Shown: piece after piece, positions 10,998-20,542 of the stretch
Position numbering within the stretch: position 1 is the first letter of the stretch
How the letters are laid out: each line of letters opens with the position of its first letter
Origin: Anastrepha obliqua
Lineage: Eukaryota; Arthropoda; Insecta; Diptera; Tephritidae
Assembly: GCF_027943255.1 (NCBI RefSeq)
Contig: NC_072895.1
Location: 25,580,001-25,644,000, forward strand
DNA length: 64,000 nt
Direction: 5' to 3'
Made by a program: the position numbers and the translations under genes
The notes under the pieces: generated by a model
Database searches by the model: none
Seen by the model: only the letters and a program-made list of their open reading frames with translations
What the model was told of the DNA's origin: nothing

Positions 10998-11445
10998 TAT
11001 ATAATAAGTTAAAAAACTACTTACATAGATGTCAATGATATACCAATGAAAAATATAACATCTTGTGCTGCAGATGGCACCCCTAATATGATGGGCAAGA
11101 AAAATGGCTGCTTAAAATGATTATTGTACATTGTGTTATTCATAAGGAAAACTTGGTAGCTAAAAATATCTCGCCTGTTCTAAATGAAGTACTACATACA
11201 GTAATAAAGTGTGTTAATGCTATTAAAGCTAGTGCCAAATGTGAACTTTTCAAGTTATTTTGTGAACAACAAAATGAAGACCATGTGAGACTTTTACTTC
11301 ATACTGAAGTAAGATGGCTATCCAAAAGCAACTGCTTGAAAAGATTTATGCAACTGTTTGACACTCTTAGTGATTTTTTAAGCGACAAACCTGAAATGAA
11401 GTATCTGTTAACAATCGATGGTAAAGCATTTGTAAGTTATTTATA

Positions 11446-12062
11446 ATAGAAGAGAAGTGTAAGGATATTTGCACTACCCTCCTATTGCCTCTGCATATCC
11501 CAAGTGTGCAGTGTACGATTGAATCCTTGGGAAACAAGTTGACGAAAACAAAGCGAACACAATATTGACTAATGATAAATAAAGTGTACCATTATGAACA
11601 AGACTCCGGAAGTAGCTCAGACGAACTTGAGCTCATGGTTCACCCATCCTCTGCCAGGGGTGGGAGACCGAGTAGTACCGATTACTACATTAGGAACCGC
11701 ACTGGACCGAGCCGCCCAAGCTTCAGGGCGCAAGTACAATCTTTCATCGAACAACACTCAACCGAGAGCATACGTAGCCTACTATGGACAGTTATTGCAG
11801 GGCTGCTCTGCATTGCACTTGTGCGCCTCTTCAGGCAGTACTCTCCAATCAACATCGGAGTCCGAAGACGAAGAAGAGGATCCACAAAAGTACGGCCTAT
11901 CCCGAAGCGAATTCAGCAAAATATCAGCTTCGGAAAAACTGAATCTAAAGAGGAAGAGGACGATAAAATTGATTGGGGCTCGATCCCTGATTAGCTCACG
12001 TGAGGCTCAGCGCCGCGGCTGGCTAAAAGATGGTCTCTATACTCAGTCTTACATCACACATA
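11446..12062 (+). other. Dual-frame insert of unknown origin, copy 1 (possible endogenous viral element)
   Basis: This block interrupts the hAT transposase gene and is homologous over its length to 14553-15270, which sits in an unrelated gag gene. Homology begins at atagaagag in both. A leader of about 125 bp (aaggatattt..actaccc..ccccaagtgtg) precedes two overlapping open frames. It has no terminal repeats, no poly-A and no similarity I recognise to transposase or reverse transcriptase. Its right end is shorter than in copy 2. Two divergent copies in different host elements, each keeping both frames, suggest descent from a real coding unit, plausibly an RNA-virus messenger; the family cannot be named from the sequence. 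Confidence 0.6.
11572..11994 (+). CDS. Frame A of the dual-frame insert, copy 1 (140 aa, one membrane segment)
   Basis: ATG at 11572. The product has an acidic Ser-rich N-terminus (SGSSSDELELMV), an Arg/Pro/Ser-rich middle, one hydrophobic stretch of about 17 residues (LLWTVIAGLLCIALV, near residues 70-85), then a strongly basic segment and an acidic tail ending WGSIPD. The homologous frame at 14676 is also exactly 140 codons long and ends WNAIPD, though the residues between have diverged. Its start precedes the frame B ATG by 22 nt in both copies. It could be a small membrane-anchored accessory protein. No function can be assigned. Confidence 0.45.
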   Translation: MINKVYHYEQDSGSSSDELELMVHPSSARGGRPSSTDYYIRNRTGPSRPSFRAQVQSFIEQHSTESIRSLLWTVIAGLLCIALVRLFRQYSPINIGVRRRRRGSTKVRPIPKRIQQNISFGKTESKEEEDDKIDWGSIPD

Positions 12063-12073
12063 TATATCTTTGA
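11594..12073 (+). CDS. Frame B of the dual-frame insert, copy 1 (truncated)
   Basis: ATG at 11594, in the +1 frame relative to frame A. The first 80 residues (APEVAQT/TPEVAQT, PLPGVGDRVVPIT, QASGRKYN, YYGQLxQGC, LHLCASSG blocks) are much better conserved with copy 2 than frame A is, so B is probably the main protein. An acidic Ser/Glu run follows, then a basic EKLNLKRKR region and a YTQSYITH segment, where the insert ends; the last residues before the stop at 12073 come from the junction. No membrane segment or known motif is seen. Confidence 0.45.
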   Translation: MNKTPEVAQTNLSSWFTHPLPGVGDRVVPITTLGTALDRAAQASGRKYNLSSNNTQPRAYVAYYGQLLQGCSALHLCASSGSTLQSTSESEDEEEDPQKYGLSRSEFSKISASEKLNLKRKRTIKLIGARSLISSREAQRRGWLKDGLYTQSYITHIYL

Positions 12074-12701
12074 AAAACTAAGTATATTAAATAAGCAACT
12101 TCAAGGACCAAATAAAACACTTGTCGATGCAAAAACAAAGATATTTGGTTTCATTACCAATATAGAGTTATATCAGAAACACATTAACAACAAAAACTTT
12201 GAACAATTTCATTGGCTCCAAAAATGTGAAGTAACTGATACCGCTTTACTTGTTATTGTCAATAATTTGAATATTCTATCCGCTGATTTAAAAGAAAGAT
12301 TTTCTGATTTAAAACAAATTGATTTCTCAACATGGATGATGCAGCCAATATTAGTGGATTTGTCTGATATATCAAATTTGCAGTATCAAGAAGAACTCGC
12401 AGAATTGCAAAATGATGAATCCGTAAAAACTTTATTTAATATAAAAGGAGCGATGGCATGGCTTTGTGAAGAAACTGAAACTAAATACCCAAATGCAACC
12501 AAATGTGCAAGAAAACTTTTACTACCATTTCCATCTTCATATTTAGCTGAATGTGGATTTAGTGCTGTCAATAATTTACTGATAAAAAAAAGAAATCGAC
12601 TTGATATAACACAACGTGGAGACTTGAGATTAAAGCTAAGTAAATTGGAACCTAATATAAAATCTCTGTGCAGCAAGCATCAAGCGCAAGGATCGCACTA
12701 A

Positions 12702-12993
12702 ATGAATATAAAAAAATCAATATTAAAATTATTTTGAATTTCAGTTTTTCATTATATGTTTTGAAATTTTACTTACGATGTTTTGATAACAATTTCATAG
12801 TGATTCCTTCCTAAAACTTATCATTTATATTTCTTAAGGGAACAAAACAATTTTTAAAGGTTAAAAATTATGTATGGGGGCATATAAATTTTAGAAATGT
12901 TAAGGTGGGGCATGGCCTAAAAAAGGTTGGGAAACACTGATGTAGATGATCTTGCAATAGGTGTAACTTTTCATGTTACCAGGAGCATATATA
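12702..12993. other. 3' end of hAT 2 and short spacer
   Basis: 12702-12939 is the AT-rich 3' untranslated part and terminus of hAT 2. The 54 bases to 12993 (atgtagatgatcttgc...) hold no feature. The first eight would be the right-hand target duplication, but its partner is not visible on the left. Confidence 0.5.
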
Positions 12994-14032
12994 TGTAGGA
13001 GTGACAGACGGACGTAAGACAACGAGAAGCGGACACACCTTTTAACAATTTAAGGGCGGGGTAAGGGTTTCAGCGTAAAAAAAACATCTTTTTTGTGAAT
13101 TTTTTTTTTAAATGTGGATTGAGCAAATTTACTAAAACCTTTTGTATATTATTAAGTATACTTTTAACAATATTCTGTAATTTTTTTATGAGAAAATTTT
13201 GAAAAACCAGCCGGTGACAAAGCTTTTCCCAGAACGTCTTAAAAAAAAACAATTTGCGGTGTTCACTATATCTCGGTCGGAAATTATCTGAAATCAAAAA
13301 GCATTAAAATTTAGTTAAAGTATCATCAAATCCTCCCCCCAACGTTCTCTGATTATTTTTTTTTTCACTTCAAAATTTTTTATGGCCATCTAAAATATAA
13401 ACTACAATTTTCCGCAAAAAATTCCGCCATTTTGAGGGTGTAAAACACTCTTAAATTAAAAAAAAAATGTTAACTAAACGTTGGGGGGAGGTATTTTATA
13501 TGTAGAAAATGTATACTAAGTTTGAAATGAATCGGTCAAGTAGTTTTTAAATGACAGTGAACACGGACTTTGAAAAAGCAGTTTTGAGAAAAACGCGTTT
13601 GAAAGTTTGTAAGCTAAGAAACACCCGTAGCTGCCAGAGATATTCTGATAAAGGACAAGAGGCTAAATAAACAATAACTTCAAGACTTTTGCTCAGATCG
13701 ACATAAAATTTTAGGAATATATTCTTGAAATGTTTAACAATAAGATAAGAGAAAAAAAATTTTTTTATTTTTTTAAAAATACAAACCCTTACCCCCCCCT
13801 TAACGTAACGAAATGCAACATAGCGCATTGACGAACACAGTAGTACAAGAACGAACAGAGGACTGAAACGAAGTATGATAGCCTAAGAGCCAGTCGGCAA
13901 ATTGGCACCAACCATTGCAGACGCTTGAACTTACACCTAATTATAGATGTAATTTGCGTAAAATTATTTTCCGTGTGCAAATTTGTTACTTATAAAATAA
14001 ATATCTTTGTTTAAAAAAGAAAAATCCTTACA
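12994..14032 (+). mobile_element. Second LTR of the TGTAGG type, split by a TTAA element
   Basis: Starts TGTAGGAGTGACAG (12994), near an atatata stretch as at the 897 LTR, and ends TCCTTACA (14032) just before a primer-binding site. The TTAA element at 13054-13799 interrupts it; without that, the LTR is about 290 bp. The start resembles the LTR at 897 (TGTAGGA.., ..GTAAGRCA.., AGAAGYGGACA), so both belong to one broad family. Confidence 0.65.
13054..13799. mobile_element. TTAA-flanked non-autonomous element B (746 bp)
   Basis: TTAA at 13050-13053 and 13800-13803; inverted ends GGGNGGGGTAAGGGTTT. No credible gene inside. It shares the core around 13581-13608 (TTTTGAGAAAAACGCGTTTG) with element A although the outer ends differ. 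Confidence 0.8.
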
Positions 14033-14034
14033 TT

Positions 14035-14052
14035 TGGGGGCTCAACAGCGAT
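14035..14052 (+). promoter_or_regulatory. Primer-binding site, tRNA-Pro-like
   Basis: TGGGGGCTCAACAGCGAT starts two bases after the LTR end. Its first 12 bases equal those of the site at 4855. Confidence 0.65.
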
Positions 14053-14552
14053 AGTAACGGCTTTAGAGACGAGCAAATATTTTTATATTTTTCAACACAA
14101 TTCATTCCAAGTGTAGGTTTAAATCGACTGTTGATGTACTATAAGTAAGTTTATACTTGCATATTTACCATTCAGGAGTAGTCGGACGCAAACACGAACT
14201 TAAGGAAAGACCTCTCCAACATCTAGGCCTGATTGACGACGGTGACGACGATGAGGACGAAAATGCTGATATCCAATTAAATCAAACAGTCCGGGAATTT
14301 TCTCATGTAAGCAGCGCGTATTTTACCTTCTGAGATATAGAAGAAAGTCTTTCAACGTTTGATGGGGCTGCTACGTCCGACGTAAAGAAATGGATTGAGC
14401 AGATAGAAGAAAATGCAGAAATAGTGAATTGGAATGAAATACATAAATTCTTTTACACTAAACAGTTGTTAAGAGGTGCAGCCAAGCTTTTTGTAAGTAG
14501 TCAAATCGGGTTACGTGATTGGAATTCTTTAAAATTGGCCCTCGCTAACGAA

Positions 14553-15270
14553 ATAGAAGAGCAGTATAAGGATATTTATACTACCCGTCTATTTCCTTCA
14601 CATACCCCAAGTGTGTGTTGTACGATCGAATTCCTGGGGAACAAGTTTGCGAACTTAGCGATTCTAAACTGACAAATGATTTTTGAATACTGTTATGATG
14701 AAGAAAGCTCCGGAAGTAGCTCAGACGAGCTTGAGCTCATGGTTCGTCCGCCCTCTGCCAGGGGTAGGCGACCGCGTAGTGCCTATTACAGCACTTGGGA
14801 CAGCACAAGACCAAGTGTCCCAAGCATCAGGGAGAAAGTACAACATCACCTCCCACAATACTCAACCCTGAGCGTACATAGTATACTATGGGCAGCTCTT
14901 TCAGGGCTGTGCATCCTTGCATTTATGTGCATCTTCGGGAGGAGTACCACACCGTCAAAGCGAGTCCGAGGACGAAGACGTGAACCCGAGGCAATACGGG
15001 ATGACGTATCCCGAGTACGGCAGAATCTCCGATTCAGAAAAGTTAAATCTGAAACGAGGGAGAAGTGTCAGGTTGATTGGAACGCAATCCCTGACTAGTG
15101 CTAAGGAAGCAAAGCGTTTAGGCTGGCTTGCCGACAACGCATATACTCAGGGATATCTGACCCACGTCACGCACAACCTGGTTGACCTTTTCGTCAACGG
15201 ACAGCTAGACAATAAAAGGATCCCGTCCCATTTGACGGACCGAGCGATCCAACAGACGTTCATCGGCAGC
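14553..15270 (+). other. Dual-frame insert of unknown origin, copy 2 (possible endogenous viral element)
   Basis: Same unit as 11446-12062 but inserted into a retrotransposon gag and about 115 bp longer on the right, where frame B continues. The leader aligns from atagaagag onward (aaggatattt, actaccc, ccccaagtgtg, aaacaagtt-like blocks). The left junction follows the gag codons ..LANE; the right junction is near ggcagcagac, where gag resumes. There are no terminal repeats or clear target duplication. The most economical inference is template-switch capture of a foreign RNA by the retroelement, but the hAT copy needs another route. Confidence 0.6.
14676..15098 (+). CDS. Frame A of the dual-frame insert, copy 2 (140 aa, one membrane segment)
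   Basis: ATG 14676, ending WNAIPD. Architecture matches copy 1: acidic Ser-rich start (SGSSSDELELMV is identical), Arg/Pro/Ser region, one hydrophobic segment (ILWAALSGLCILAFMCIF), then a basic tail (VRGRRR). The frame has stayed open with no length change in spite of many substitutions. That is suggestive of past selection, though a conserved overlapping frame B could contribute. Confidence 0.45.
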   Translation: MIFEYCYDEESSGSSSDELELMVRPPSARGRRPRSAYYSTWDSTRPSVPSIREKVQHHLPQYSTLSVHSILWAALSGLCILAFMCIFGRSTTPSKRVRGRRREPEAIRDDVSRVRQNLRFRKVKSETREKCQVDWNAIPD

Positions 15271-15282
15271 AGACATGCATAA
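14698..15282 (+). pseudogene. Frame B of the dual-frame insert, copy 2, with one stop
   Basis: The ATG at 14698 aligns with the frame B ATG of copy 1; another ATG lies one codon upstream. A TGA at 14869-14871 replaces an AGA codon of copy 1. Otherwise the frame is open to the TAA at 15280-15282, about 194 codons. Beyond copy 1's end it adds TQGYLTHVTHNLVDLFVNGQL and a segment ending near the right junction, so the true C-terminus may be missing. Strong conservation with copy 1 (QASGRKYN, PLPGVGDRVVPIT, LHLCASSG). Confidence 0.45.
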
Positions 15283-15939
15283 GACATTGGCGAAAAGACA
15301 TAAGAAGCATAGCGAATCGTACCGTGAATACTTATATGCCTTAATGGAGATAGGAAAATCGATTTGTTTAGATGAAGAAAGTTTGCTCGAATATTTTATA
15401 GAAGGAATCCCTGGATCCAAATTTAGCAAGTGTAAGGTCATAAATTTAATGACCCATTCAAGTAGTTATCATCCATAATGCATCCCTGCGATGTAGCTAC
15501 TTTATTATATTAGTTTATTAGTAACTCTCATTTATCTAAACATGTAAATATCTTTTAAAATGAAGTCATAACCAGGGTTGCCGAAATTGGGCATTTCGGA
15601 CCAAATCTGGTCCAAAAAATTTATTTTGGGCCGATGGGCATCTAATTAAAATTTTGGTCCGTTTTGTAAGCGGGCACAATTTGTTTAGTAGCTACAAATT
15701 GCTACATCTGTTCAGTGTAAAGTTTTTTTAATGTTAATGAAACACAGCTCGAACTTAATGTTCACATAAACACTGACAAAAGACGTGAAGAAGTGGTGTC
15801 TTGCACTCACCTTATATAACTTCGCTATAATTCAGATTGTTCGATAAATCGACATACAATAATCGTACGTTACCTTTAACTTTTAACTATACACATCCCT
15901 ACAAATTGACAAACAGCAGGCGCAGGTGAATTTATCAAA

Positions 15940-18900
15940 ATGGAAAAGTAAGTAATTTTATAATTAACCCATTATGTACTAGCGTTGCCATATGGCAACA
16001 CTGTAGGTTGAATTTACAGTTATCCAAAACAGCAAAAACCAGCCACCTTAGATTGTTTAAGTTATTATATTCGTGTAACGGAAAGCTTTCACCATTGACG
16101 AAGCGATTTTGTTTCTATTTTTTCCTTAAATTCGGCGAGTAAGTCTATGGTTTTTCTAGTGCATTTTGTGAATCGCGAAAAAATGTCGCATCGGAAAAGG
16201 TAAGTTGAAATATTTTTCATAAATGTACATATATTTTTTTGGTTGTAAATATTTTAGTATTATGAATGTATAAATATTCTAAAGCAACAACAATTTCTTG
16301 TGAACTAATTTCTAATTTTCTGTTGTCGAGGTTATTTCTCAGCGTTGCCAAATGGCAACGCTAGTCCATATGATGTACAACTATTCTAAATAATAACTTT
16401 TTTGTGTTAGCTTGAAATTGCATGAGATAGAAGATGAATTGGAACAATGGGATGATGCTCAGGATGTTTACATTGAGCCACCGGAGGTTGCAGAATACAC
16501 CGACGAGGATTCAGCGGATGAGGATTCTGGTGGATTCATTGACAACTTGACTGGAAGACAACTCTTGGCTACTGCTGAAATCGTCACGCGGAGAACGTCT
16601 TTTGAGGAAACCGAAGATGAGGTTACAGCTCATGGTCCAGCTAAAAAGCGTAAAGTCAGCTATAAATGGAAGAAAGCTGACTTGCCAGATTTACCCTCCA
16701 CCGAATTCGAAACGACAATTTCTCAGGACTACGAAGGCAAGACTTGTACGGATATGTTTGAATTATTTTTTGATGAGGGCGTTTGTCAGTTTCTAATTGA
16801 CCAGACCACTAAGTACGCATTATTTTTGAACTGCCCAGATCCCCGTATAAACATAGCGGAACTTAAATGTTTTTTTGCCATTTTGATTGTCTCGGGTTAT
16901 AACAAGTTACCAAGTAAAAAATCGTACTGGGAAACTGGCGATGATATGCGAAATTCTTTGGTATCTAATGCTATGCGGCGAGATAAGTTTATACAAATCA
17001 TGCGATTTGTTCATGCGAGTGATAATACTCAATTGAACAAGAACGATAGAATGAGTAAATTACGACCGTTGATGAACGTTTTAAAAAATAAGTTTCTTGA
17101 GCACATTCCAATCGAACAAGATCTAAACTACGACGAAAGCATGATTGAATATTACGGAAGACATGGATGTAAGCAATGTATTCGGAATAAGCCTATTCGT
17201 TTCGGATATAAAGCTTGGTGCCTAAATTCTGTCAGTGGATATTTAGCTAATTTTGAGGTGTATCAAGGTTCGATTCCAGGCTCTAATTTGGAACATGAGC
17301 AGAAATTCGGTAAAGCGACAGCTCCAATGCTAACTATGATAAACGAGTTACCTCTAGCTATGCGGACACAAAAGCTGCGGTTTTATTTTGATAATCTTTT
17401 CACAGGTATTCCACTATTGATGCACTTGAAAAAGATGGGTTATGGTGGTACTGGTACTCTTCGCCAAAACCGATTACCTAAAGAATGTCCGATTGCTAAA
17501 GTTGAAACCATGAAGAAGAGAGAAAGAGGTTCGTATGAATATGCTAGTCAAGGCGACGTCGTTGTAGCCCGCTGGATGGATAACTCTGTTGTGACAGTCG
17601 CCTCCACCGATCATAAAGTACACCCGCTTGGTACAGCATCTCGATACTCGAAGGCTTGTAAACAGAAAATCAAAATTCCTCGACCCCATCTTATTGGTGC
17701 TTACAATCAATCAATGGGAGGCACAGATCTCATGGATGCTCACATAAATAATTACAGGATTGGTATTCGAAGCAAGAAATGGTGGTGGCCTATCTTTACT
17801 TGGCTTATTGATGTTTCAGTAAACAATTCATGGATTTTGATGCGCAAATCCGGTAGGAATATTTCTCAGTTAGATTTCCGTCGTGAAATTGCTCAAACAT
17901 ATTTGAAAAAGTACGCGAATCCTCCAAAAGCGGGCGGCAGACCATCAACCTCTCAGTTTGGAGGAAGGATACTGGAAGGAGTTAGGTTTGACGGATTACA
18001 TCATTATCCCCGGTCTGTTGACAAGAAACGAAGGTGTGCTGGTGAAAATTGTCAAACTATAGGCAGGGTCACATGTTCAAAGTGTAATGTAGGATTGTGT
18101 CTCAAGTGTTTTGAAAAATTTCATACGAAATACTAATTATAATAAAAATAATGTATAACTCTATGAACTATGAATAACTCTACTACAAGATAAGAATAGT
18201 TAAACTATAATAAATACTTGTTTTCTTAACACAAATTAAGTTTTATTTCATTCAAAATAATTCATCAAAAATTTTGATTTAAGTACTCGTATGTGCCTTG
18301 CGTTGCCATATGGCAACAGTCTAAAACTCAAGAATTATAAAAAAATTTTATATTTTTTTTTCATAATATATTTATTTAGACATCATTTAGTATATCCATG
18401 AAAATACTATTAAATATAACGTGTTTTGAAACTCCGTCCCTAATGGGTTAAATGATATGATACAAATACCAAAAAAACTATTTAATTTCGTTTCAGGTTC
18501 TTAATCAAAAAACCGAAGTCAACCACGGTAGAGCAGCCATCGGGCAGGTAGTTTTATTAAAACATACATGGCACAGGACATTGACATATTTTAATTGTGT
18601 TTTTCATATTATTTTTCACAGCGTTGACGTGAATCAAAATGAAAATTACAAACGCAAGTTTAGAGCCGAATGGCTACAATCATTCGATTGGCTACAAAAC
18701 AAGGATGGATCTGCTTTTTGTGTTGCTTGTGAGAAAGCTATAGATAACCACAACGCTCACCTGAAAGTTCATGAGAAAACTGCGACACATATCCGAAACT
18801 GCGAATCGCGCAAAAAGCAACATACGCTTGAAATGTTTTATGATCCTGAACAAGAAAAACAACATATAACAGTAAGAAATGCCGAATTCGCACTTGTGAT

Positions 18901-20542
18901 GTTTTGCATAACCCATAATCTGCCATTTTTGATAATGGAATATTTGCCAGCGTTGTTGGTGGAGTGCTGTCCAGATTCTAGTATCGCCAAGCTGATTAAA
19001 TGTGGTAGGACAAAGTCAACGCAGATCGCCGAGATTATTGGAAAGAAGGCCAATGATCGAGTATTTGAAACGCTACGAAATACGAAGTTTTCTCTTATCG
19101 CTGATGAAACAACAGATATTAGTACCACGAAAAGCTTAGTTTTGGTAGCAAGGTTTGTTGACAGTGCACGAGTGGTACAGGATAGGTTTCTTGCTTTGTT
19201 AGAAGTTACCAAGTCAGACGCAGTTTCTATTTTTCAGCTCATAAAACAATTTTTCAATACCAATAATATACCACTTAAGAATATTATCGGCTTGGCAACA
19301 GACGGTGCAAATGTTATGGCAGGTGATGCAGGAGGTGTTAAAGCATTGCTTAACAAAGAAACAAATTTTTTTTTTATGACATGCACTTGCCATTCACTTC
19401 ATTTATGCACAAGTTATGCCAGCAGACATCTGCCGAAAAGCATTGATTTTCTGTGCCGTAACATTTATAATTATTTTTCGCATAGCTCCAAAAGGATCAA
19501 TGATTTGAAGGAATTTCAAGAATATTGTTCAGTTGAGCCTCACAAAATATTGGGAGTCTCACAGACTCGATGGCTGTCGTTGGAGGGTGTAGTTGCACGG
19601 CTTATTGAACAGTGGGACAGCTTAAAGTTATATTTTATTTCTTGCTTTTACGAAGTGAATGGCATTCGCCCTGCGCAATTAGCAGAAGAAATGTGCGCAA
19701 ACACCAAGTGTTATTTTTTGTTTTTAACATACATATTACCTATAATTAATAACCTCAACAAAGATTTTCAATCGGAGAGTTCCCGACTGCCATACTTATA
19801 TTCCAATATGAAATCTATTTATCTTTTAATTATAAATAATTTTGTTAAACACGATGTTTGCATTAAGGAAACAAATATTGACTTTAGAAGTGAAAGCAAT
19901 CAAAAGCCATTGCGTGATATTTTCGTAGGAACTAAAGCGGAGATATTTATGACAAAACACTTAAGTGAAGATGATATAATTGAAGTAAAGAGAAATATAC
20001 TTTCTTTCTATGTCGAGCTCTTAAACCAAATTAACAATCGGTTTGATTTCAATCGTGAAGATATTAAAATGTTACAAATAATTACACCGGCTAAAGTCTT
20101 ATCGCAGGAAGATTTGCAGATACTCCCGTTGATACTTACATTCAGTGAGTTAGTGGATTGCGACCCTGACCAAATTACAAGTCAGTGGAATTTGTTAAGG
20201 TTGAGTGATGTAAATCTTTCTGCTGATATGGATATAGACACATTTTGGTCGAAGGTGAGCTTATTGAAAAATGGTATCAATCAAAGAAGCTTTGCCGAAT
20301 TATCCGATTTCATTTTTAATTTACTTTCACTTCCACACAGCTCTGCCGCGGCTGAAAGAAAATTTTCAACGCTTTCTCTAATTAAAACGAAACTACGTAA
20401 CCGACTAGAAATAAGTAGTATTAACCCTCATTTGTACCAATGGGTCCAGCCAGACCTTTTTAAACTTTGTTTCACTATTTTATATGACAGGAGGCTCTTT
20501 TATGTTTTACTGCTTCTTGATATCCTTGGTTTGGTATCTTAG
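15940..20542 (+). CDS. hAT transposase in three exons, C-terminus altered by an insertion
   Basis: Exon 1 is 15940-15947 (ATGGAAAA before gtaagt), exon 2 is 18497-18547 between cag and gtagtt, and exon 3 starts at 18622 after tttcacag. Splicing joins them in frame (MEKFLIKKPKSTT...VDVNQNENYKRKF). Domains in order: a Cys/His zinc finger (CVACEKAI...HIRNC), the RNase-H-like core with Asp in IADETTDIS and in ATDGANVMAG, a CHSLHLC motif, and the hAT dimerisation region (SLPHSSAAAERKFSTL). A piggyBac element enters at the TTAA at 20421-20424, so the last 40 or so codons to 20542 are encoded by its end. The original frame resumes at 22873. The first piggyBac is in intron 1 and could be spliced out. 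Activity is uncertain because the tail is replaced. Confidence 0.8.
15968..18447 (+). mobile_element. piggyBac element 1, complete (2480 bp)
   Basis: TTAA at 15964-15967 and 18448-18451, ends CCCATTA. A perfect 16-bp palindrome, GTTGCCATATGGCAAC, lies near both ends (15984-15999 and 18302-18317). A one-base variant (GTTGCCAAATGGCAAC, 16344-16359) lies in the intron of its gene. It sits in intron 1 of the surrounding hAT transposase gene, in the same orientation. Confidence 0.95.
16183..18136 (+). CDS. piggyBac transposase, two exons, apparently intact (580 aa)
   Basis: Exon 1 is 16183-16199 (MSHRK, before gtaagt) and exon 2 is 16411-18136 after gtgttag. The join keeps the frame. An acidic N-terminus is followed by a basic KKRKVSYKWKK block (possible nuclear localisation signal), then the DDE_Tnp_1_7 core. 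Catalytic Asp candidates: NYDESM (about residue 247), FYFDNLF (about 333) and GGTDLMD (about 445). The tail has the cysteine-rich end-binding domain CAGENC...CSKCNVGLCLKC. No stop or shift is present, and both element ends are intact, so this copy could be active. The cut-and-paste reaction of this family leaves restored TTAA sites. Confidence 0.9.

Larger units (their letters stand above)
8690..12701 (+). pseudogene. hAT transposase (ZBED-like), inactivated
   Basis: Starts MSGTNKKKTCQYSEEYLKFGF after a T-rich splice acceptor (ttttttag at 8678). A BED-type zinc finger follows (CRLCQQCL...HLKAKHS). The frame is lost near 8905, then resumes through LLIAKTGKNHTIGENLIKPS. The first catalytic Asp lies in QMDESTLRDR (about 9215). 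A Tc1 insertion splits the gene at 9345. After it, the second Asp is in AADGTPNMMG (about 11070), again out of frame with its neighbours. The segment 11117-11446 runs to a second insertion, and the C-terminal part (12067-12701) carries the hAT dimerisation region with SSYLAECGFSAVN. At least two frameshifts plus two insertions make this a clear pseudogene. The family relatives are domesticated as vertebrate ZBED/SCAND3 genes. Confidence 0.85.
8524..12939 (+). mobile_element. hAT element 2, left end not found, interrupted twice
   Basis: The right end is clear: GGTTGGGAAACACTG at 12925-12939, the complement of a CAGTGTTTCCCAACC-type hAT terminus. No matching left terminus is visible before the transposase gene, so the 5' side is truncated or displaced; the start given is simply the end of the neighbouring TTAA element. 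Inside lie a Tc1 element (9345-10997) and a 0.6-kb dual-frame insert (11446-12062). Confidence 0.7.
14190..15478 (+). pseudogene. Ty3/gypsy-type gag, broken by the dual-frame insert and truncated
   Basis: Reads GRKHELKERPLQHLGLIDD and an acidic patch, then a stop near 14330, DIEESLSTFDGAATSDVKKWIEQIEENAEIVNWNEIHK, and LLRGAAKLFVSSQIGLRDWNSLKLALANE up to about 14552. After the 0.7-kb insert the frame resumes near 15270 with MHKTLAKRHKKHSESYREYLYALMEIGK and EYFIEGIPGSKFSK, then decays. It parallels the gag at 4928-5930 segment by segment but is clearly diverged. The part downstream of 15440 and all of pol are absent. Confidence 0.75.

Noticed and set aside
18692..19212. Minus-strand frames within the hAT transposase exon
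   Set aside because: They are shadows of the transposase coding strand.
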